A model generated the notes under the pieces. It was not told where the DNA came from, made no database searches, and saw only the letters and a list, made by a program, of their open reading frames with translations. The translations under genes were made by a program, and so were the position numbers. Below are positions 57,330 through 64,000 of a stretch of DNA of 64,000 bases, piece by piece; the first letter of the stretch is position 1; every line of letters begins with the position of its first letter. Source of the DNA: Bettongia penicillata ogilbyi (lineage: Eukaryota > Chordata > Mammalia > Diprotodontia > Potoroidae). The stretch is taken from positions 3,348,220 through 3,412,219 of the forward strand of contig JAJHZJ010000121.1 of the NCBI GenBank assembly GCA_023548195.1, written 5' to 3'.

Positions 57330-57745
57330 TTGGGGGGCAAAAGAGAGAGCTGGGGAGATCAGGAAAGACTTCTTGTAGGAAGTGATATTGAACAGACCTT
57401 GAAGGAAGCCAGGGTTTATAAAATTTAAAAGGGAGAAGGGAAGGACCCTTATCCTCCTTCTCCTCCTTCTCCTCCTTTTCATCTCATGAGAGATAAGGTG
57501 GACAACCTGTGCAAAAGCTTAGATCAGGAGACAGAATGTTGTGTATGAGAAACATCCAGAAAGACCCATTTTACTGCATCATAGAGTTCCTGAAAAGGGG
57601 ACATGTTTTGTAAGTCTTGAAAGGCAGCCTAGAAGTAGGTTGTAAAGAGTTTAATTGCCAAGCAGAGGAATTTGTATTTGATGCTAGAAGTAATAGGAAG
57701 TCACTGAGGCCTTGCTAGTTGTGGAGTGACAGGTGCAGACCTGTG
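57330..57745 (+). repeat. Body of the dispersed repeat interrupted by the L1 end
   Basis: AGGAAAGACTTCTTGTAGGA, CAGACCTTGAAGGAAGCCAG, GACAACCTGTGCAAAAGCTT, AAGAGTTTAATTGCCAAGCA, GGAATTTGTATTTGATGCTA, CAGGTGCAGACCTGTGCTAA. Same family as 9075-9440. A TCC-rich patch lies at 57452-57478. Confidence 0.65.
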
Positions 57746-57879
57746 CTAACTGAATAGCCTTTGGGAAGGTATGTGGAATGTAGAGTGGAAAAGAGAGGAA
57801 TGTTAAAGGAAGAAAAGATCAATAATCTCAAAGGAAATAATGAGAGAGGGGAAAATAAGAGATATAGAAGTACAAATCT

Positions 57880-59035
57880 CAGACTATACTATATAAAACA
57901 CTAATCACCTAAATGATTTGGTATTACTTGGATCAGTTGAAATTGGTTGGAACAGATTAAATACACAAAATTCAGAAGCAAATGAAATTACAATCTTGTT
58001 GCTGCATAAACCTAAACACTAGCTACTGTGGTAACAACTAGCTATCTGACAAAAACTGCTGGGAAAACTGAAAGAAATTAGATTTAGACCATCACTTCAC
58101 ACCATATACCATGATGAAGGCCAAAGGGATATATGACATAGATATGAAAGACAAATCACAAGAAGAAAGAAATTCCTTTCAAAACTACAAATAAGAAAAG
58201 AGTTTATGACCATGTAAAAGATAGAGAGAATCACAGAAAATTATATGGGCAATTTGATTATATAAAATTTACAAAGTATTGCACAAACAAGTCCAATGAA
58301 GCCAAGATTAGAAGGGAAATATTTAACTGAGGTGGGGGGAGGGAAATCTTTATAGCAAGTTTCTGTGATAACAGTTCCATTGCTAAGATATATGAGAAAT
58401 TCACTCAAATTTACAAGAATAAGAGGCATTCCCCAATAAATAAATGGCCAAAAGATATGAATAAGGTTTTCTCGAGGGAAGGAATCTAAGCTATCTATAG
58501 TTATATAAAAATGCTCCAAAATCACTGATAATTAGAGAAATGAAAACTACAGCAGCTCTGAGGTTCTCTCACACTCATCAGAGTGGCAAAGTTGACAAAA
58601 AAGAAAGTGACAAATGTTGGAAGGGCTGCAGGAAAACAGATAGATTAATACACTTCTGGTAAAGCTATAAATTGATCCAGCAATTCTGGAAAGCAAATGC
58701 CCAAAAAGTTACTAAACTTTGCATACTCTTTGATCCAACAGTGTCATTACTAGATATATGCCCAAAAGAAATCAAACTGAAAGGAAAAGGAGTCACATAT
58801 ATAAAAATATTTGTCACTATGCTTTTTTGTTGTGGCAAAGAACTGGAAACTACATGGGTAAGTAATTAGGGAATGGCTGAACAAATTATGGTATATTAAT
58901 ATAATGGAATATTATTGTGCTAAAAGAAATGATGAAAAGGACAGTTTCAGAGAAACTTGGAGTGAATGGTATGAGCTCATGCAGAGGGAAGTGAGCAGAA
59001 TCAGTAAAACAAGATGTATTTTGACAACTTTGTTA
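57880..59035 (+). mobile_element. L1 LINE, ORF2 end and 3'UTR, degraded
   Basis: CCAATGAAGCCAAGATTAGA, AAATTCACTCAAATTTACAA, CATTCCCCAATAAATAAATG, GTTGGAAGGGCTGCAGGAAA, AGCAATTCTGGAAAGCAAAT, GGGAATGGCTGAACAAATTA, GAAGTGAGCAGAATCAGTAA. The order matches a marsupial L1 3' half in sense orientation. Frames are broken throughout. Confidence 0.85.
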
Positions 59036-59049
59036 AAACAACAGCAACA

Positions 59050-59320
59050 ACAACTTTGAAAGCAGTCTGGCAGAAACTAAACTTAGACCAGTATCTCACA
59101 CCATATACAATAGATAAGTTCAAAATGGGTATATGAGTAAATAAAAGGTAAGATCGTAAGCAAATTAAGAGAACATGGAAAAAATTTCCTATGAGATCTG
59201 TGTATAAAAGAAAAGCCCATGATCAAACTTGGGAGACAAAATGGATAATTTTGGTTTCATTAAATTAAAAAGGGTTTTCCACTCTCAACCCTGATAACAA
59301 ATGACCAAAGAACCAATGCA
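59050..59320 (+). mobile_element. Second L1, left piece before an insertion
   Basis: TTTGAAAGCAGTCTGGCAGA, AACTTAGACCAGTATCTCAC, GACAAAATGGATAATTTTGG, AAATTAAAAAGGGTTTTCC: L1 ORF2 C-terminal region in sense orientation, colinear with the first L1 at 58040-58270. It continues at 59856. Confidence 0.75.
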
Positions 59321-59855
59321 GCTCTGCAACTGCTGTTGACTCTAAAAAAAATCCCAGAGAGCTCACAAAGATTATCAGACCCACAGTTAACTTCAAAAAT
59401 AAACAAAGACAAATAGGTAATAGTGGTTATGAGCAAAAAATTTTCTGTATTCCATTGGAGGAGGGAAACTAGACACGTGCTGGGGTCCCCTCTAGTAGGA
59501 AACTCAAGGCAGTGAGGAAAAATCTCAGTACTTACACCAATGGATATGCAGTGATAATGAAGGGATAACAGCAACAATTGGACAAGTTTTATTCATAGCA
59601 GGACTTCATGACTAGAACATGAATAATGCAGGTGTTTGTCCAAGCTCAGAGACTACCTGATGCTGGTATGAAGCAATTCTGGGATTTTGGTATGGCTGAG
59701 ACCAACCAGAGAGTGAGCTGCAAAGGATTGTTTTTATGCCAAACTCAGGACACAGCTTGCTTGCTGGATCTTAGCTCTGGGAAACATGGTTTCTCCTAAT
59801 AGTATTAAAAGAGAGAGTGGTCTTGGCATGGGGATCCTGCCACCACAAGCAAAAA
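59321..59855. other. Unidentified 535-bp insertion within L1
   Basis: The L1 sequence breaks off here and resumes at 59863 (AACCAAAATTAGAAGAAAAG, equal to AGCCAAGATTAGAAGGGAAA of the first L1). CAATGCA flanks the segment at 59314-59320 and 59856-59862 and may be a target duplication. The content has no clear TG...CA ends and I do not recognise it. It may be a solo LTR or another nonautonomous element. Confidence 0.45.
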
Positions 59856-60820
59856 CAATGCAACCAAAATTAGAAGAAAAGCAGGAAACAGGGAGGAAGT
59901 ATTTCACAGCAAGTTTTTCTGTTGAAAATCTCAATTCATAAATATGTAGGGAACTAAGCTAAATTTATTTTTTAAAAAAGTCATTCCTTAATTGATAAAT
60001 GGTCAAAGGAAAAGAATAGACAGTTTTCAGAAGAAGAAATCAGAGTAATCAAAGAAAAATTCAAATAAAAACAATTTTGAGGTACCATTTCATACACATC
60101 AGAATGGTTAAAGTGACAGAAAAGTAAAATGACCTGTTAGAGGGGATATTGAAAAATAGGTATAGATTCAGCCATTCTAGAGAACAATTTGGAACTATGC
60201 CCAAAGGGCTATAAAATTATGCATACCCATTGATCCCAAAAAGATCAAAGAAAAAAATAACCCATATGTGCAAAAAATATTTATAGCAGCTCTTTTTATG
60301 GTGACAAAAAATTAGAAATGGAGGGAATGCCCATCAATTGGTCAATGGTTGAACTAGTTGTGGTTTATGATTGTGAGGGAACTGTAAGAGATGACAAAGG
60401 GGATGGTTTCAGAAAAACCTGGGAAGAGTTGTATGAACAGATGCAAAGCGAAGTGAGAAGAACCAGGAAAATATTGTACACCTTAACAGCAACAACATAC
60501 TGATAATCAACTTAGCTACTCTGAGCAATGCAATGAGCCGTGGCAATTTCAAACTTCTCATAATGAAAAATGCTCTACAGCTCCAGAGAGAGATTCAGAT
60601 AAACTCTGAATGAATATTGAAATATATTTTTTCATTTTCTTTATTATTCTTGCTTTTTTACAACATGGATAATGTGGAAATATTTCTTGCAGTTTTTCAT
60701 ATGTATAATGGGTATCATTTTTTTTGTCTTCTCAATGGGTGAAGGGGCTGAAGGAAGTGAGAAAATTTGGAACTTAAAATAAAAATTAAAATAAAAGCAA
60801 TTGTTAAAAACTTTAGAATT
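59856..60820 (+). mobile_element. Second L1, right piece to 3' end
   Basis: TTCCTTAATTGATAAATGGT, CAGTTTTCAGAAGAAGAAAT, CCATTCTAGAGAACAATTTG, CATCAATTGGTCAATGGTTG, GAGAAGAACCAGGAAAATAT, ending GAGAAAATTTGGAACTTAAA and A-rich sequence. Confidence 0.85.
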
Positions 60821-61137
60821 TTGATCAATGCAATCCCTAAACATCATTCAGGGGGACTTATAAAAAAGCATGCTATCCACCTCCTGACAGAGAGGTGATA
60901 CAATACTCAGGGCACAGGATGATAAATATAGACATTTTTAGACATTGCCAATTCAAGATTTTGTTTTGCTTGATTTTGCATATTTGTTTCAAAAATTTGG
61001 CTTTTTTCCCTCTAAAGGGTGATGTATGAGGTAGGAGAAGGGAAAATAGATTTTTAAAAAAATAACAAATAAAAGTAACAAAGACAACAGATAGGAAAAT
61101 TGCGTAAAACTTTTCACTATCAAAACTAAATCACCTT

Positions 61138-61657
61138 GTTCAGCCATTGGTATGTGAATGTAATGGAATACAATTGTTCCATAAGAAATGATGAGCAGGA
61201 AGATTTCAGAAAAACCTGGAAAGACTTACATGAACTGATGCTAAGTGAGGTGAGTAGAACCAGGAGAACACTGTACAAAGTAACAGCAACATTGTTAAGT
61301 GACTAAATTTAATAGACTTAATTCTTATCAGCAATGCAAGGATCAAAGACAACTAAAAACTCACGATAGAAAATGCTATCCATATCCCGAACTATGGAGT
61401 CTGAATGCAGAGCAAAGCACACTATTTGCTCTCTTCCTTGTGGTTTCTCCTGTTGGTTCTAATTCTTCTTTACAACAAGACTAATGTGAAAATATGTTTA
61501 ATATGATTGTATATGTATGTAGAGCCTGCATCAAATTTTATGCCTTCTTTGGGAGGGGAAGAGGAAGGGGAAGAAAATTCAAAACTCAAAATCTTATAGA
61601 AGTGAATAAATAAATGAATGAATGAATAAATAAAAAATTTTTTTTTAAAAAAACATG
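61138..61657 (+). mobile_element. L1 3' end with 9-bp target duplication
   Basis: TATGTGAATGTAATGGAATA, GATGAGCAGGAAGATTTCAG, GGTGAGTAGAACCAGGAGAA, GTGAAAATATGTTTAATATG, AAGTGAATAAATAAATGAAT. AATCACCTT occurs at 61129-61137 and 61658-61666, a target-site duplication. Confidence 0.85.
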
Positions 61658-61689
61658 AATCACCTTCCCTTTGTGTGTCCAGATTGTGC

Positions 61690-61945
61690 AAGTTCATGGG
61701 ATAGTGTAAAATCCACTGACCCTGTAATCAGAAGACCAGGTGTCTCAGGTCCAACACATACTTGTTGTATAACCTTGGGCAAATCACATTAAACTCTCCA
61801 TGCTTAAGTTTTCTCATGTGTTCTTGTTGTTCAGAGGTTCCTGTAAAATGGGGTTAATGCTACACTGCTTAGTCTACAGGGTTGTTGTGAGAAAAGGGAC
61901 CTCAAAGTCTTACAGTGCTATATAAATTAGTTACTATTATTAGGT
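61690..61945 (+). repeat. tRNA/MIR-type SINE, nearly full length
   Basis: GCAAGTTCATGGGATAGTGT, GTAATCAGAAGACCAGGTGT, TATAACCTTGGGCAAATCAC, CTGTAAAATGGGGTTAATGC, AGGGTTGTTGTGAGAAAAGG, CAGTGCTATATAAATTAGTT. Sense. Confidence 0.85.
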
Positions 61946-61949
61946 TGTA

Positions 61950-63395
61950 ATCAGCCTGAGGCTACTTCATAACACCTAATTTATTGTAGATATGACATTA
62001 GGAATTTATTAAGCCCTTTATAAGATGAAGAGACAGGATGCTTTACACATCTAATATAATACTTGTGCATCAAAATGTCAATTACACTGCTAATTATTCA
62101 ATAAGTAAAATATTACAAAAATAACTTTTGCTTTTCCTAATTGGTACACATTTGGCTGTGATGCCTTGATGTAAAGGCAATTAATATTTTAGTTCTATCA
62201 AGTAGGAATTTTTTTTTCCATAGGACTATACAGGATGAGATATGGGTGATGAATTTTTTAAAATTTCATTTCTATCCTGGTGATGGATAATTTAATGTAG
62301 AGAAGCTAGATTATTTGAGAGAATGTAAGATATCTGTGGAAATATGCTTAATAAATCCAATGCTTAATATAATACCTAGGATAGGATGGATGATCTATTA
62401 CTAAATGCCAATTGACTGAAAAACCAACATGTAGTGATAATAAATAGACTTTAGGGTTAAGAACTTTTCTTTCTAATTTATTTTTAGTCTTACGCTTTCC
62501 ATATTGCTGTTTTTCAGAAAACTCTCCATGCATCCAAAAAAAAATAAAAATTTTATTTTAAAAAGTTTAATAAGCCTTTATTTGGTCATTTTAGAAATGT
62601 GATGAAATATAATTTGTTATAAACATTTTAACTATGTGAAATTTGAAAATGAAAACTATTCCTGAAGATATTCAAGATAAAATACTTTCAAAATGGGTAC
62701 CAAGTGAGCCAGTCACTAATTATACATGCACTTAGCTGGAAATAGACACATTTAAAAGGTAGGTAGTTCAAAAGGCACCAAATGGTCTTTTTTCCTCACT
62801 CCTCAAAGTACATGGGCATTAGATCAGTCTTTAGAAAAGTCTTTCACACAGGCCCCACTGCAACATTAATAAGGTCAGTGATGATTTGGAGGCTAGTACC
62901 TTCATTTTAAAACTTTACCTTTCTTCATTCTTTTCTTTCCATGAAACAAAGAAAGAAAAATCCCTTTAAGGATTTTTATGTAATCTCCATAGCATTCTGA
63001 TTTGCTGACCCTTAGGACATGATATAAAACCTTTCTCTTAAAGCTAACATTCCCCATTGGGCAGTACTCTGACTTCTCTTTTTTACGGGGAATTTAAACG
63101 GCTGGATTTAATTTAATTATAGTGTTTGGTACCTGGTCTTAGAAGTCTAAAATTATGAATATATTTAAGTAACTTAAATACATCTAGAATTTCAGAAATA
63201 AATTTTTCATTATAACGTCCCTTAACTTGTTTAATCATATGACTAATTATGCTTTTTTCATCCAACTGAAAAAGACAAACCTTTAAATACAGGTGATAGG
63301 GATGAGTTAATGCAGCCAACTAAACATTCAATGTTCTATTTCTTTACTTTTACAAGATTAGGCATCAGTTCTGGGTAAGACCTCAGACCCCATTC
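61950..63395. other. Intergenic AT-rich unique DNA
   Basis: No repeat or gene is recognised apart from short A- and T-runs. Confidence 0.5.
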
Positions 63396-63404
63396 TTAAT
63401 GCTT

Positions 63405-63528
63405 ACTTAGATTGTGTGACTTCAGTCCCAAGAGTCCCTGAGCTTCAGTTTATTGGCCTCTAAAGGGAGGAAGCTGGACCAGGTGATGAATAAGTCACCT
63501 TCCAGCTCTAGGGCTAGGATCCTAGGAT
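63405..63528 (+). repeat. tRNA/MIR-type SINE 3' half
   Basis: CCCTGAGCTTCAGTTTATTG, GGAGGAAGCTGGACCAGGTG, CACCTTCCAGCTCTAGGGCT, AGGATCCTAGG. Confidence 0.7.
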
Positions 63529-63765
63529 CAATCAATTACTGAACATTTATTAAGCACCTACTATGTGCCAGGACTGGGCTAAGCACTAGAGACACAAAAA
63601 GAAGCACCTACCTTCAAGGAGCTTTCCAGCTAATGGAGAAGGCACGTACAAATAAATACATACAAAACAAACTATATACAGGAAAAATAGGAAGTAACAG
63701 AAGAACGGCACTAGAATTAAGACGGGTTGGGGAAGGCTTCTAGTAAAAGATGGGACTACATATGT
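63529..63765 (+). repeat. Dispersed repeat of the 9075 family
   Basis: ACTGAACATTTATTAAGCAC, CTACTATGTGCCAGGACTGG, ACCTTCAAGGAGCTTTCCAG, CTAATGGAG, GGGTTGGGGAAGGCTTCTAG, TAAAAGATGGGACTACATA. A phrase from its body (GGCTGGGACTACATATATATGA) recurs at 63908 after the microsatellite. Confidence 0.7.
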
Positions 63766-63910
63766 GTATATATATTTTATATAGGTATGTACATGTATAT
63801 ATACACACAATTTATATACATTCATATACATATGTATATGTGCGTGGATAAATATATGTATGTACATATATACACATATTTTATATACATGTATATATGT
63901 ATATTTCGGC
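63760..63910. repeat. TA/CA/TG-rich microsatellite
   Basis: Alternating TATATA, TGTATA, CACACA units. Frames of Tyr/Ile/His/Val on both strands are products of it. Confidence 0.85.
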
Positions 63911-64000
63911 TGGGACTACATATATATGACAGCATGATCAACTGGTCTGGAAGGTCTCTGCCTTTAGAAGGAGATCTAAAATTTTAATTTAATTAAGATA

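Noticed and set aside
60318..60503. Open frame starting MEGMPINWSMVELV
   Set aside because: It is L1 3'-end sequence, not a gene; the similar frame at 58672 is also L1.

Overview
The window is vertebrate nuclear DNA, almost certainly from a marsupial. It is AT-rich and nearly free of long open frames. It is full of repeats whose sequence matches metatherian families: tRNA-derived SINEs with a BovB/RTE-like 3' part, Ther-1/MIR-like SINEs, marsupial L1 3' ends, and hAT- and mariner-type miniature elements. I cannot name the species from sequence alone.

The only protein-coding gene I can support is the 3' three quarters of CLYBL (mitochondrial citramalyl-CoA lyase) on the + strand. Six coding exons (10808-10996, 14701-14802, 16718-16811, 18525-18692, 23487-23611, 45154-45249) join without a frame break into 257 codons plus TGA. 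They align without gaps to residues 84-340 of the 340-residue human protein as I remember it. The exons for residues 1-83 (mitochondrial presequence and first strand) are not in the window, so 1-10807 is the 3' part of an upstream intron. The last intron is 21.5 kb. The 3'UTR probably ends near 46040.

Layout: 1-4800 is a nest of L1 pieces (antisense ORF2-type sequence, a sense 3'-end insertion with target duplication) and an old CR1/L2-like LINE. 5000-10800 is intron with few recognisable repeats. 10.8-23.6 kb carries five exons and is repeat-poor, with a 400-bp fold-back element, a mariner-type MITE and a GAAA/GGAA tract. 23.6-45.2 kb is the last intron, with many SINEs, a hAT tail, a probable processed pseudogene and a second GGAA tract. 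46-64 kb is intergenic. In other vertebrates CLYBL is followed by ZIC5 and ZIC2, so this is expected to be the CLYBL-ZIC interval. It starts with unique sequence and SINEs, then has a repeat-free block ending in a CpG island (about 50.9-52.5 kb), then an L1-rich zone (53.5-61.7 kb) with at least two insertions with clear target duplications.

Nothing here is a convincing new gene system. The most interesting items are the fold-back element at 15131-15532, an exon start that rebuilds a 5' splice site (23487), the CpG island with flanking unique DNA, a perfect 16-bp hairpin at 52974-53012, and two unidentified gene-like remnants in the last intron.
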